A DNA stretch of 64,000 nt, from contig CAZINX010000001.1 in NCBI GenBank assembly GCA_964540795.1, forward strand, positions 310,001-374,000. Direction: 5' to 3'. A program made the position numbers and the translations under genes. The notes under the pieces were generated by a model that saw nothing but the letters and a program-made list of their open reading frames with translations, searched no databases and was not told where the DNA came from. Shown in pieces: positions 30,106 through 38,613 of the stretch. The first letter of the stretch is position 1; every line of letters begins with the position of its first letter. Source of the stretch: Dichotomicrobium sp964540795 (GTDB taxonomy: Bacteria > Pseudomonadota > Alphaproteobacteria > Rhizobiales > Rhodomicrobiaceae).

Positions 30106-31416
30106 ATGGCGTCGTTGTTCGAGGCCGCCGGGCTGGAAGACAGCGCGCCGCGCCCGCTGGCCGACCGGCTGCGCCCGAAGATGCTGGGCGAGGTCGCCGG
30201 GCAGGATCATCTGCTCGCCTCTGGCGCGCCGCTTACGCGCATGGTCGAGAGCGGCAGCCTGCGGTCCGTAATCTTCTGGGGCCCGCCTGGCACCGGCAAG
30301 ACGACGGTTGCGCGTCTGCTCGCCAGCCTGCCGGGCCATGAATTTGAGCAGCTTTCCGCGATTACCTCGGGCGTGCAAGCCTTGCGCGAAACCTTCGAGC
30401 GCGCCCGCAAGCGCCGCCGGGACGGCGTCGCCACGGTTCTGTTCGTCGATGAAATCCACCGCTTCAACCGCGCGCAGCAGGACGCGTTTCTGCCCGTGAT
30501 GGAGGACGGGACCATCACGCTGGTCGGTGCGACGACAGAAAACCCGTCCTTCGAGCTGAACGGCGCGCTGCTGTCGCGCGCGACGGTGCTGCGCTTTCAC
30601 CGGCTGGACGAGGCGGCGCTGGAGACGCTCCTGCAGCGGGCCGAGGCCGCGCAGGGCGCCCGCGCGCCGCTCACGCCCGATGCGCGCGCCCAGCTCATCA
30701 ACATGGCCGATGGCGATGGCCGCGCGCTCATCAACCTGTTCGAGGACCTGATGGCCGCGCATGACCCGGCCGCCGGCGATCTCGACATCGAAGGGCTGGC
30801 CGATCTGGTCCAGCGCCGCGCGCCGCTTTACGACAAGAGCCGGGACGCGCATTACGACCTCATCAGCGCGCTGCACAAATCCGTGCGCGGCTCGGACCCG
30901 GACGCGGCGCTCTACTGGCTGGCGCGGATGCTCACGGGCGGCGAGGATCCGCTCTATATCGCGCGCCGGCTGGTGCGCATGGCGGTCGAGGATATCGCGC
31001 TGGCGGACCCGCACGCGCTCTCGCTGGCGATCGCCGCGAAAGACGCCTATGACTTCCTGGGCAGCCCGGAAGGCGAGCTGGCGCTGGCGCAGGTCACGGT
31101 GCATCTGGCGCTCGCGCCGAAGTCGAACGCCGTCTGCGCGGCTTACAAGGCCGCCATGGCCAGCGCGCGCGAGTCCGGCTCGCTGCCGCCGCCGCGCCAT
31201 ATCCTGAACGCGCCAACCAAGCTGATGAAGGATGAAGGCTACGGCGAGGGCTACGCCTACGACCACAACGCGCCGGAAGGCTTCTCCGGCCAGAACTACT
31301 TTCCCGAAGGCATGGGGCGCGAGAGCTATTACCGCCCGACGGGACGCGGCTACGAGGCGGAACTGGCCGAGCGGCTGGCGCGGTTCCGGCGTTTGCGTGA
31401 CGGCAAGGGCGAATAA
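30106..31416 (+). CDS. rarA: Replication-associated recombination protein RarA (MgsA family ATPase)
   Basis: This 436-residue AAA+ ATPase is related to clamp loaders and acts at stalled replication forks. It shows PLADRLRPKMLGEVAGQDHL, Walker A GPPGTGKTT, Walker B LFVDEIHRFNRAQQDA, sensor 1 GATTENPSFELNGALLSR, and the C-terminal tetramerisation region including HKSVRGSDPDAALYWLARM. It follows the protease by 33 bases, with AAAAGGAGA as ribosome site. Confidence 0.95.
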   Translation: MASLFEAAGLEDSAPRPLADRLRPKMLGEVAGQDHLLASGAPLTRMVESGSLRSVIFWGPPGTGKTTVARLLASLPGHEFEQLSAITSGVQALRETFERARKRRRDGVATVLFVDEIHRFNRAQQDAFLPVMEDGTITLVGATTENPSFELNGALLSRATVLRFHRLDEAALETLLQRAEAAQGARAPLTPDARAQLINMADGDGRALINLFEDLMAAHDPAAGDLDIEGLADLVQRRAPLYDKSRDAHYDLISALHKSVRGSDPDAALYWLARMLTGGEDPLYIARRLVRMAVEDIALADPHALSLAIAAKDAYDFLGSPEGELALAQVTVHLALAPKSNAVCAAYKAAMASARESGSLPPPRHILNAPTKLMKDEGYGEGYAYDHNAPEGFSGQNYFPEGMGRESYYRPTGRGYEAELAERLARFRRLRDGKGE

Positions 31417-31429
31417 CGCGCATCAGTGT

Positions 31430-31457
31430 TTGGCGCGCGCGGCTGTTGTGCTATAGC
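31430..31457 (+). promoter_or_regulatory. Putative promoter of the Tae4-like cassette
   Basis: TTGGCG (31430-31435) and TATAGC (31452-31457) are spaced by 16 bases; each matches four of six consensus positions. It lies in the 88-base gap between rarA and the amidase gene and would give the cassette its own transcript. Confidence 0.42.
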
Positions 31458-31504
31458 CAAGCCGATAAGCGCCTCCGGCGCGACGACACGGCGGGCGAGG
31501 GCAA

Positions 31505-32011
31505 ATGGTGAACTTCGCGGATTTGTGGGACAACCACCCGACCAATCTCGGCAATCAGGCGCCCTGCCGGACCGACGGGGTTTCCAACTTCGTGAATCAG
31601 TGCGCCATCCGCATGGGCGTGTGCCTGCGCGATGCCGGGGTGGGGCCGGGGCAGATCAACGGCGCGATCACCTGCCGCTACGCGCGCAGTACCGGCCATG
31701 AAGACGACACGATGCACTACATCCGCGCGCGCGAACTGGCCATTGCGCTGCGCGGCGCACGAATAGAGGGGATGTCTTCGACGATCGAATTGACCAACCC
31801 GGCCGACTTCGCCAGCGAACTGGACGGGCGCACGGGCATCATCTTCTTCAACGGCTACTGGTGGCGCACCAGCGACACGACGCGCCCTACGGGCGACCAC
31901 ATCGACCTGTGGAACGGCTGGCGCACGACAGCGAAGATGCTGCTGCCGTGGTTCGGCTGGCTCGGCGGGTATGAGAAGTCCGGCCAAATCTGGTTCTGGG
32001 AGGTCTCGTGA
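31505..32011 (+). CDS. Tae4-like peptidoglycan amidase (type VI effector family)
   Basis: This 168-residue protein matches the Tae4 family of DL-endopeptidases that cleave peptide stems of peptidoglycan as type VI secretion toxins. Family blocks are clear: LWDNHP near the start, NQCAIRMGVCL with likely catalytic Cys33, RARELAIAL, DGRTGIIFFNGYW, and TGDHIDLWNG with likely catalytic His132. It ends YEKSGQIWFWEV. There is no signal peptide, as for type VI effectors. No type VI genes or recognisable Tai4 immunity gene are in the window. The gene overlaps the next by 4 bases. It is inserted between rarA and crcB, which are usually neighbours in this group. Confidence 0.85.
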   Translation: MVNFADLWDNHPTNLGNQAPCRTDGVSNFVNQCAIRMGVCLRDAGVGPGQINGAITCRYARSTGHEDDTMHYIRARELAIALRGARIEGMSSTIELTNPADFASELDGRTGIIFFNGYWWRTSDTTRPTGDHIDLWNGWRTTAKMLLPWFGWLGGYEKSGQIWFWEVS

Positions 32012-32247
32012 GAACGATATTCGCGATCCTGTTCTTCGTGCTTTTCCTCGTGCCGGGCGCGTATCTGGCCGGTTTCGCGGCCGCGCCGCTGGCCGAGACG
32101 CAACGCTTCGAGAGCCCGGATGAGCACGCCCAACTCATGCAGATGATCGAGATCGGCGTGACGGTCGTGCTCGGCCTTATCGGCGCGGTGATCGGCGCGT
32201 TCGTGGCGGGGTGGCTCAAGCCGCTGTTCTTCCGCAAATCTTCTTAG
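32008..32247 (+). CDS. Small two-helix membrane protein coupled to the amidase gene
   Basis: I do not recognise this 79-residue protein. It has two hydrophobic helices (about residues 4-26 and 48-70), a short polar loop with charged residues between them (TQRFESPDEHAQ), and a basic C-terminus. It starts with GTG overlapping the amidase stop (GTGA), with GGGAGG just upstream, so it is translationally coupled. The position is where an immunity gene is expected, but known Tai4 proteins are larger periplasmic proteins. A role as immunity, holin-like export aid, or an unrelated function is open. Confidence 0.7.
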   Translation: MRTIFAILFFVLFLVPGAYLAGFAAAPLAETQRFESPDEHAQLMQMIEIGVTVVLGLIGAVIGAFVAGWLKPLFFRKSS

Positions 32248-32272
32248 GCAACGCGAAGCGCGTGATGCGCCC

Positions 32273-32659
32273 ATGTCCTTGACCCTTGTTGTGCTCGCGG
32301 CCGCCGGCGGGGCGATCGGGGCGACGGCGCGCCATCTGACCAGTATCCTCTGCGGCCATCTGTTCGGTGCGGCCTTGCCGTGGGGCACGGTGGCGGTGAA
32401 TGTGGTAGGCTCGCTGCTGATGGGTGTGCTGGTCGCCGCATTCACCCTGCGCTGGAACGCGTCGCTTGAAGTCCGCACCTTTCTGGCGACCGGCGTGCTC
32501 GGCGGCTTCACGACCTTTTCGGCGTTTTCGCTGGATTTCGCCGCGCTGGTGGAGCGCAAGGCCTATTTGAGCGCGGCAGGCTACGCGGGCGGCACCGTGG
32601 CGCTATGCTTTCTCGCGGTATTCGCCGGGCTGGCCTTGGGCCGCGCGATCTTTCAATGA
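32273..32659 (+). CDS. crcB: Fluoride-specific channel CrcB/Fluc
   Basis: This 128-residue membrane protein has four hydrophobic segments and the Fluc signatures NVVGSLLMG and GGFTTFSAFSLD, the latter carrying the phenylalanine and polar residues that line the fluoride pore. It works as an antiparallel dimer to expel fluoride. No fluoride riboswitch is present: only 25 bases separate it from the preceding gene. Its stop overlaps the rluC-like start (ATGA). Confidence 0.94.
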   Translation: MSLTLVVLAAAGGAIGATARHLTSILCGHLFGAALPWGTVAVNVVGSLLMGVLVAAFTLRWNASLEVRTFLATGVLGGFTTFSAFSLDFAALVERKAYLSAAGYAGGTVALCFLAVFAGLALGRAIFQ

Positions 32660-33663
32660 GCGTAGCGATGAGCGGGGTGGAGAAAAAACGGGTCGGGCCG
32701 GGCGAGGACGGTATGCGGCTGGACCGCTGGTTCGCCGCCCACTATCCCGGCGTGACGCATGGGCGCTTGCAGAAGCTTTTGCGCACAGGCCAGGTGCGCG
32801 TCGACGGCAGCCGCGCGAGGGCGAACATGCGCATCGAGCGAGGGCAGGAAATCCGCGTGCCGCCGCTGCCCGAACCCGCCGCCCAAACCGGCGCGCCGTC
32901 GGAAAAGCCGCTGAGCGAGCGCGACATCGCATTCGTTCGCAGCCTGGTCATCCACAAGGACGGCGACATCCTCGCGCTCAACAAGCCGCCGGGCCTGGCA
33001 GTGCAGGGCGGCAGCGGCACGACCGAACACCTTGACCGGCTGCTGGACGGCCTCACATTTGAGAAAACCGAGCGCCCGCGCCTCGTTCACCGGCTGGACA
33101 AGGACACCAGCGGCGTCATGCTGCTCGCGCGCTCGCGCGATGCGGCGGCCAAGCTGGGCCGCGCCCTGAAGCACCGCAGCGCGCGCAAGCTTTATTGGGC
33201 GCTGGTGATCGGCGTGCCAAAGCCGGCGCTGGGCGAGATCAATCTGCCGCTCAACAAGGGCGGCGGGCATGGCGAGGAGCGCGTTCACCCGGCCGCCCCG
33301 GATGATCCCGAGGCCCGGAAGGCCATCACCCGCTACGCCATTCTGGAGCGGGCGGGCCGGCGGCTCTCCTGGCTGGCGATGACGCCGATCACCGGGCGCA
33401 CACACCAGCTTCGCGCGCACGCCGCTGCGATCGGGCATCCAATCGTCGGCGACGGCAAATACGGCGGGGCGGAAGCGCATCCCGGCGGGGAAATCCCGCG
33501 CAAGCTCCATCTGCACGCGCGCCGGCTCACCATTCCGCATCCGGGCGGCGGGGCGTTCGACATTTCCGCGCCGCTGCCCGAGCATATGCGCAAGACCTGG
33601 GAGCTGTTCGGTTTTGACCTTGAGGACGCTCGCGACCCATTCGCGAATGACGAGCGAGAGTGA
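32656..33663 (+). CDS. rluC: RluA/RluC-type 23S rRNA pseudouridine synthase
   Basis: This 335-residue enzyme converts uridines to pseudouridine in 23S rRNA. It has an N-terminal S4 RNA-binding domain (MRLDRWFAAHYPGVTHGRLQ, then LLRTGQVRVDGSR) and a catalytic domain with HRLDKDTSGVMLLARS, containing the catalytic Asp, plus the ITGRTHQLRAHAA block. The start at 32656 overlaps the crcB stop; ATG at 32668 is an alternative. RluC is favoured over RluD by its usual neighbours crcB and ATP12, but the exact rRNA target cannot be read from sequence. Confidence 0.88.
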   Translation: MSVAMSGVEKKRVGPGEDGMRLDRWFAAHYPGVTHGRLQKLLRTGQVRVDGSRARANMRIERGQEIRVPPLPEPAAQTGAPSEKPLSERDIAFVRSLVIHKDGDILALNKPPGLAVQGGSGTTEHLDRLLDGLTFEKTERPRLVHRLDKDTSGVMLLARSRDAAAKLGRALKHRSARKLYWALVIGVPKPALGEINLPLNKGGGHGEERVHPAAPDDPEARKAITRYAILERAGRRLSWLAMTPITGRTHQLRAHAAAIGHPIVGDGKYGGAEAHPGGEIPRKLHLHARRLTIPHPGGGAFDISAPLPEHMRKTWELFGFDLEDARDPFANDERE

Positions 33664-33675
33664 GACGAGGCGATC

Positions 33676-34404
33676 TTGAATCAACACAAACCTTCACCGA
33701 AAGGCGCGGGGCGGTTCTATGACGGGGCCTGGGCGGAGGCCGGCGAAAGCGGCTGGAACGTGCTGCTCGACGGCCGGCCGTTGAACACGCCGCAGCGCGC
33801 GCGGCTGAGGCTGCCCACCGCGCCGCTGGCCGAGGCCGTCGCGCAGGAGTGGAATGCGCAGGAGGCCGAGATCAAGCCGGCGGCCATGCCGCTGACCCGG
33901 CTGGCGAACAGCGCCATCGACCGGGCCGCGCCGCGCCGCGATGAGGTCATCGAGGGGCTGGTCGCCTATGGCGAGACCGATCTGCTGTGCTACCGCGCCG
34001 AGTGGCCGGAAAAGCTGAAGGTCCTTCAGGCCGGAGCTTGGGATCCGATCCTTGACTGGGCGCGCGAGGCGCTGGGCGCGGAATTGCGCGTGGTCGTCGG
34101 CGTGATGCATTCGGCGCAGCCCCGCGAATCCATCGACGCGCTGGATGAGGCGCTGCGCGCCTATGACAACTTCGCGCTCACCGCGATGAACCAGATGACG
34201 ACGCTCACTGCCTCGCTCGTGCTGACGCTCGCCATCGCGCATCGGCGGCTGAGCGTCGAGGAGGCATGGCGCGCCGCCCATGTCGATGAGGACTGGCAGA
34301 TCGCGCAGTGGGGCGAGGACGCCGCCGCGCGCCAGCGCCGGGAGGCACAGTGGGCGGACATGGCCGCCGCGGCCCGTTTCCTCCGGCTCTCGCGGGAGCG
34401 CTGA
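33676..34404 (+). CDS. ATP12-family F1-ATPase assembly chaperone
   Basis: This 242-residue protein matches the ATP12 chaperones, which in mitochondria bind the F1 alpha subunit and which are found in alphaproteobacteria. It shows RFYDGAW, WNVLLDGRPLNTPQRARL, EWNAQEAEIKPAAMPLTRLA, and DLLCYRAEWPEKL, with the C-terminal QWGEDAAARQRR block. The start codon is TTG at 33676, preceded by GAGG 5 bases upstream; no ATG in this frame lies before the conserved RFY block. It begins 12 bases after the rluC-like gene. Confidence 0.92.
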   Translation: MNQHKPSPKGAGRFYDGAWAEAGESGWNVLLDGRPLNTPQRARLRLPTAPLAEAVAQEWNAQEAEIKPAAMPLTRLANSAIDRAAPRRDEVIEGLVAYGETDLLCYRAEWPEKLKVLQAGAWDPILDWAREALGAELRVVVGVMHSAQPRESIDALDEALRAYDNFALTAMNQMTTLTASLVLTLAIAHRRLSVEEAWRAAHVDEDWQIAQWGEDAAARQRREAQWADMAAAARFLRLSRER

Positions 34405-34420
34405 TCCGCGCGATCATGGC

Positions 34421-34449
34421 TTGTGGCGGCCCGCACGCAGCCCTATAAC
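34421..34449 (+). promoter_or_regulatory. Putative promoter upstream of the 194-residue membrane protein
   Basis: TTGTGG (34421-34426) and TATAAC (34444-34449) are spaced by exactly 17 bases, 75 bases before the next start codon. The -10 matches five of six positions. Confidence 0.48.
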
Positions 34450-34523
34450 CGGCGCGTCGCACCCCGCGTCCGGCGCGGGCGAGAGGGTTTCAAACGCATT
34501 CGAGTCAAAAAGGGCTTCGGGTC

Positions 34524-35108
34524 ATGGCCGAGACGAGTATGGCCGGGCAGACGGTGGCGCTCGCCGCCGTGCTGGCCGCGGGGACGTTTCTTCTTTACTT
34601 TCTGAAACATGCGCTGGACGCGGTCCGCGGCTGGCACGATTCTCAGCGCCGCGCGGAGCGGCTGGTCTGCGCGCTTTATGCCGAGATCGAGGCCAATGTT
34701 CAGGACATGCAGGCGTTTCAGGATGACAGCCAGGGCTGGGAACGCGCCATTCGCGAACCCAACGCGCAGATCTTCAACTGTTTCGGCCGGATCGGGCACG
34801 ATCTGGTCTATGTCACACACCTGTCCGAGCTTGCCAGTTTGCCGCGCGCAGTGATTTATAAGGTCGTCGCGTTCTACAGCCAGCGCGAGCGCCTGGTTGC
34901 CGTGCTCGACCGGCTCGAGACGATCAGCCATGCGGGCATCGAGGCGGACCTGCAGATTGCGGCGGTCAAGCAGGCGCGGCATATCGCTCAGGACGCTGCG
35001 ACCTTTGGCAAGGAAGTGCTGTACGGGCTGGAGGTTCACGCGCCGATGGATCTGGTCGATTCCGCGCTGCGCAAGCAGCCCGGCGGTTTGAGCGCAAAAA
35101 CCGCGTAA
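34524..35108 (+). CDS. Unrecognised protein with one N-terminal membrane segment
   Basis: I do not recognise this 194-residue protein. A single hydrophobic stretch (about residues 9-28) is followed by a mostly helical soluble domain with a charged N-terminal part (SQRRAERLVCALYAEIEAN) and a conserved-looking FNCFGRIGHDLVYV segment. The orientation rule (Arg/Lys after the helix) suggests the soluble part faces the cytoplasm. It probably heads the unit including the LysE-type transporter 13 bases downstream. Confidence 0.7.
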   Translation: MAETSMAGQTVALAAVLAAGTFLLYFLKHALDAVRGWHDSQRRAERLVCALYAEIEANVQDMQAFQDDSQGWERAIREPNAQIFNCFGRIGHDLVYVTHLSELASLPRAVIYKVVAFYSQRERLVAVLDRLETISHAGIEADLQIAAVKQARHIAQDAATFGKEVLYGLEVHAPMDLVDSALRKQPGGLSAKTA

Positions 35109-35121
35109 CAAGGACGCCGTC

Positions 35122-35754
35122 ATGCCCGAACCGGAAGTGCTGCTGGCCTTCGCCGCCGTGTGCTTTGCCGCGGCGATCGCGCCGGGCCCGGACATTCTGC
35201 TGATCTCCTCGCGGGCAGTCGCGCGCGGACCTCTTGGGGGCGCACTGGCGGCTTTCGGCGTCGTGACGGGCCTGAGCGTGCATATACTGCTCGCGGCCTC
35301 GGGGCTGACGGCGCTGTTTGCGTCCTCGATGGCGGCGTTCGAGGTGATCCGCTGGGCGGGCGTCGGCTATCTGCTTTATCTCGCGTGGGGGCTGCTCAGG
35401 GCCAGCGGCGACGCGCCTGCATCGGACCAGCCCTCGCTCACGCGGCAATATTCCAGCCTGTTCGTGCAGGGGCTGCTCACCAACCTGCTGAACCCGAAAG
35501 CGGTCCTGTTCTTCCTCGCGCTGCTGCCGCAATTCGTCGATCCGGCGCGGGGGCTGGTGCCGATCCAGATTGCTATTCTCGGTCTCGAACTGATGGTGAT
35601 CGCGCTGACGGTGTTCCTGAGCGTGGCCTATCTGGTCGGGATGCTGGGCCGCGGGCTGGCGCGCTCGCCGCGGCTGATGCGCTGGCAAAGCCGCATCTTC
35701 GGCGGAGCGCTGGCGGGCACGGCCATCTGGCTGGCGCTGGCCGAGCGGCGCTAG
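35122..35754 (+). CDS. LysE/RhtB-family amino-acid exporter
   Basis: This 210-residue inner-membrane protein has six hydrophobic segments and the family N-terminus FAAVCFAAAIAPGPDILLI, followed by the GGALAAFGVVTGL loop. The central NLLNPKAVLFFLALLPQF block is diagnostic. Members export basic or hydrophilic amino acids, sometimes homoserine lactones; the substrate here is unknown. An EamA-family transporter follows 6 bases later, suggesting a small export operon. Confidence 0.92.
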   Translation: MPEPEVLLAFAAVCFAAAIAPGPDILLISSRAVARGPLGGALAAFGVVTGLSVHILLAASGLTALFASSMAAFEVIRWAGVGYLLYLAWGLLRASGDAPASDQPSLTRQYSSLFVQGLLTNLLNPKAVLFFLALLPQFVDPARGLVPIQIAILGLELMVIALTVFLSVAYLVGMLGRGLARSPRLMRWQSRIFGGALAGTAIWLALAERR

Positions 35755-35760
35755 CGCGCC

Positions 35761-36651
35761 ATGAGTCAGGCGAGCCTCACCGAAGTCGCGGCGCAGCAAC
35801 GCCTGGCGATACTGGCGCTGGTCGCGGGCGCGCTCGCCATCGCGTTCGCCCCGATCTTCGTGCGACTCAGCGAGACCGGCCCGGCGGCGACGGCCTTCTG
35901 GCGCGTCGCACTGGCAGTCCCGGTGCTGATGGTGCTGGCGCATCGCGCGCGGCCGGGCGTGAAGACCAACGTGCCGGTGCGCTGGCCGGTCATCCTTTGC
36001 GGGTTGTTCTTCGCGGTCGATATCGGCGTCTGGCACTACTCGATCGAGTACACCACGGTCGCGAACGCCGCGCTCTTGGCCAATCTCGCGCCCGTGTTCG
36101 TCGCGCTGGCGGCGTGGACGCTGTTCGGCGAGCGGATCACGCGGCTGTTCACCCTCGGCATGGCGCTGGCAATCCTCGGCGCGGCGCTGCTCACCGGCGC
36201 GAGCTTCAGCCTCGATCCGCAGCAGGTCTACGGCGACATGTTCGGCGTGCTGACGGCCGTGTTCTACGGCGCTTATCAGCTCAGCGTCGCGCGGCTGCGC
36301 AGGATGCACAGCGCGTTCAGCATCATGGCGTGGAGTTCGCTGTTCAGCGCCTTCGGGCTGCTTCTTGGCGCGGCTGTGCTTGGCGAGGAGCTGTTGCCGC
36401 AAACCGCGACGGGCTGGTTCGTGCTGTTCGCCATCGCGCTTATCAGCCAGGTCGGCGGCCAGACGCTCATCACCTACGCCTTCGCGCATCTGCCCGTGTC
36501 GTTCTCCTCCGTCAGCCTGCTGATCCACCCGATCATGTCCGCCGTGCTGGCTTGGCTGCTGCTGGGCGAGGTGCTGACCTGGACGCATCTCATCGGCGCT
36601 GTGGTCATTTTGGCCGGCATCTATCTCGCCCGGCGGGCGAGCCGCGCATGA
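35761..36651 (+). CDS. EamA/DMT-superfamily transporter
   Basis: This 296-residue protein has ten predicted membrane helices in two repeated EamA units. Visible signs are FAPIFVRLSETGPAATAFWR in the first unit, NAALLANLAPVFVALAAW, and in the second unit FAHLPVSFSSVSLLIHPIMS followed by LGEVLTWTHLIGAVVILAG. Substrates of this superfamily are diverse metabolites and cannot be assigned here. It follows the LysE-type gene closely. Confidence 0.9.
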   Translation: MSQASLTEVAAQQRLAILALVAGALAIAFAPIFVRLSETGPAATAFWRVALAVPVLMVLAHRARPGVKTNVPVRWPVILCGLFFAVDIGVWHYSIEYTTVANAALLANLAPVFVALAAWTLFGERITRLFTLGMALAILGAALLTGASFSLDPQQVYGDMFGVLTAVFYGAYQLSVARLRRMHSAFSIMAWSSLFSAFGLLLGAAVLGEELLPQTATGWFVLFAIALISQVGGQTLITYAFAHLPVSFSSVSLLIHPIMSAVLAWLLLGEVLTWTHLIGAVVILAGIYLARRASRA

Positions 36652-36726
36652 GATGGGCGGTCTTTTGGCCGCGCGCGCGGCGTGCTAAGGACAACGGGCA
36701 GCGATAATGACAAGCGCGAGGAAGCG

Positions 36727-38259
36727 ATGAAGGAAGTCCTGGCGGAGATGGAGCGGCGGCGCGAGGAGTCGCGCCTTGGCGGCGGGCAGAAGCGGATCGA
36801 CGCGCAGCACGCGCGCGGCAAGCTGACGGCGCGCGAGCGGATCGCCCTGTTGCTGGACGAAGGGTCGTTCGAGGAATACGACCGCTATGTCGAGCACCGC
36901 TGCACCGATTTCGGCATGAATGAGCAGAAGTTTCCCGGCGACGGCGTCGTGACTGGCTGGGGCACGATCAACGGACGCCTGATCTATGTCTTCGCCAAGG
37001 ACTTCACGGTGTTCGGCGGCTCGCTGTCGGAAGCCCATGCGGAAAAGATCACCAAGGTGCAGGACATGGCCGTGCGCGCCCGCGCGCCCATCATCGGGCT
37101 GTTCGATGCGGGCGGCGCGCGCATTCAGGAGGGAGTGGCCGCGCTCGGCGGCTATGGCGAAGTGTTCATGCGCAACGTAACGGCCTCCGGCGTCGTCCCG
37201 CAGATCTCGGTCATCATGGGGCCGTGCGCGGGCGGCGACGTCTATTCGCCAGCGATGACCGATTTCATCTTCATGGTGCGCGACACCTCCTACATGTTTG
37301 TCACCGGACCGGACGTGGTGCGCACCGTCACAAATGAGGACGTAACCTCCGAGGAACTGGGCGGCGCATCCATCCACACAACGAAATCCTCCATAGCCGA
37401 CCGCGCCTATGATAACGACGTCCAGTGCCTCCTGCAGATGCGCCGGCTCATGGATTTCCTGCCTTCAAACAACGAAGCCGGGGTGCCCAAGCTGCCGACG
37501 CGCGATCCAGCCGAGCGCGTGGAGCATTCGCTTGACACGCTGATCCCTGATGATCCGCACAAGCCCTATGACATGAAGGAGCTGATCCTGAAAGTCGCGG
37601 ACGAGGGCGACTTCTTCGAGGTCCAGGAAGCCTTCGCGCGCAACATCATCACCGGCTTCGGGCGCATCGAGGGGCACACGGTCGGGTTCATCGCCAATCA
37701 GCCGCTGGTGCTCGCCGGCGTGCTCGATAGCGACGCCAGCCGCAAGGCCGCGCGGTTCGTGCGTTTCTGCGACTGTTTCAATATCCCGATCGTCACCTTC
37801 GTCGATGTCCCCGGCTTCCTGCCCGGCACCGCGCAGGAATATGGCGGGCTGATCAAGCACGGGGCGAAGCTGCTGTTCGCCTTTGCCCAGGCTACCGTGC
37901 CCAAGGTGACGGTCATCACCCGCAAGGCTTATGGCGGCGCTTACGTGGTCATGTCTGCCAAGCATATCGGCGCGGACGTGAACTATGCCTGGCCGAGCGC
38001 GGAAATCGCGGTGATGGGTCCGAAGGGCGCGGCGGAAATCCTATACCGCAGCGAGCTGGACGACCCCGACAAGATCGCCGCGCGGATCAAGCAGTACGAG
38101 GAGCGCTTCGCCAACCCGTTCGTCGCGGCCGAGCGCGGCTTCATTGACGAGGTGATCCTGCCGCACAACACGCGGGTGCGCATCGCGCGCGCGCTTAACA
38201 TGCTGCGCAACAAGCACCTGGAGCGGCCGCCTAAGAAGCACGACAACCTGCCGCTTTAG
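36727..38259 (+). CDS. pccB: Propionyl-CoA carboxylase beta subunit
   Basis: This 510-residue carboxyltransferase moves the carboxyl group from biotin to propionyl-CoA, making methylmalonyl-CoA. It shows the two crotonase-like halves: GLFDAGGARIQEGVAALGGYG and IMGPCAGGDVYSPAMTDF in the first, and DVPGFLPGTAQEYGGLIKHG and KAYGGAYVVMSAKHIGAD in the second. The start at 36727 (MKEVLAEMERRREE) has GAGG 5 bases before it; the upstream extension is unrelated. No biotin-carrying alpha subunit is in the window, so pccA must be elsewhere. Confidence 0.93.
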   Translation: MKEVLAEMERRREESRLGGGQKRIDAQHARGKLTARERIALLLDEGSFEEYDRYVEHRCTDFGMNEQKFPGDGVVTGWGTINGRLIYVFAKDFTVFGGSLSEAHAEKITKVQDMAVRARAPIIGLFDAGGARIQEGVAALGGYGEVFMRNVTASGVVPQISVIMGPCAGGDVYSPAMTDFIFMVRDTSYMFVTGPDVVRTVTNEDVTSEELGGASIHTTKSSIADRAYDNDVQCLLQMRRLMDFLPSNNEAGVPKLPTRDPAERVEHSLDTLIPDDPHKPYDMKELILKVADEGDFFEVQEAFARNIITGFGRIEGHTVGFIANQPLVLAGVLDSDASRKAARFVRFCDCFNIPIVTFVDVPGFLPGTAQEYGGLIKHGAKLLFAFAQATVPKVTVITRKAYGGAYVVMSAKHIGADVNYAWPSAEIAVMGPKGAAEILYRSELDDPDKIAARIKQYEERFANPFVAAERGFIDEVILPHNTRVRIARALNMLRNKHLERPPKKHDNLPL

Positions 38260-38286
38260 CCTCAGCCGACCACCTATAGTTTAGCG

Positions 38287-38347
38287 TTAGTCGCAATCTT
38301 CTCTGAGCAAGACAATCGCATCCGGCTGGACTGGCCCAATCTTCCGG
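38287..38347 (-). pseudogene. Possible remnant of a second antitoxin C-terminus
   Basis: Downstream of the antitoxin, a short minus-strand frame reads VQPDAIVLLREDCD before a TAA. It resembles the antitoxin end VPLDATALIREDRNRL. It has no start of its own and could be a decayed duplicate. With so few residues this may be chance. Confidence 0.25.
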
Positions 38348-38367
38348 CGGTGCGCATCTATAGCCGC

Positions 38368-38613
38368 CTAAAGGCGGTTGCGGTCCTCGCGGATCAGCGC
38401 TGTCGCGTCGAGCGGCACGTCGCCTCCGGTTCGAGCGCGGATACGGTCTCTGATCTCCGCGGCGCGTGCGGTGGCGACGTCGCGGCTCGGGCGCGCCGCA
38501 TCGCTGAGGATGGCTCGCACGACCTCTTCGAGGGATTGATTAGTCTCCCGCGCGCGGGCTTCGAGCCGCGCCACCACGCTGTCGTCCAGATCACGAATAA
38601 GGATGTCCGCCAT
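38368..38613 (-). CDS. FitA-like ribbon-helix-helix antitoxin, no toxin partner
   Basis: This 81-residue protein has the FitA/VapB pattern: an N-terminal ribbon and two helices (ADILIRDLDDSVVARLEARA, then NQSLEEVVRAILSDA), then a charged tail ending LIREDRNRL that in relatives wraps the toxin. The start at 38613 is well supported by AGGAGG 5 bases upstream. A VapC/FitB PIN-domain toxin normally starts directly after the antitoxin, but the 108 bases to pccB hold no such gene. A short GC-rich hairpin (CCGCC-TAAA-GGCGG) overlaps the stop. Confidence 0.8.
   Translation of the reverse strand: MADILIRDLDDSVVARLEARARETNQSLEEVVRAILSDAARPSRDVATARAAEIRDRIRARTGGDVPLDATALIREDRNRL

Noticed and set aside
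32248..32272. Fluoride riboswitch before crcB
   Set aside because: Only 25 bases separate the genes, too short for the aptamer.
38260..38367. VapC/FitB toxin after the antitoxin
   Set aside because: No frame of PIN-domain length and none of the acidic active-site motifs are present.
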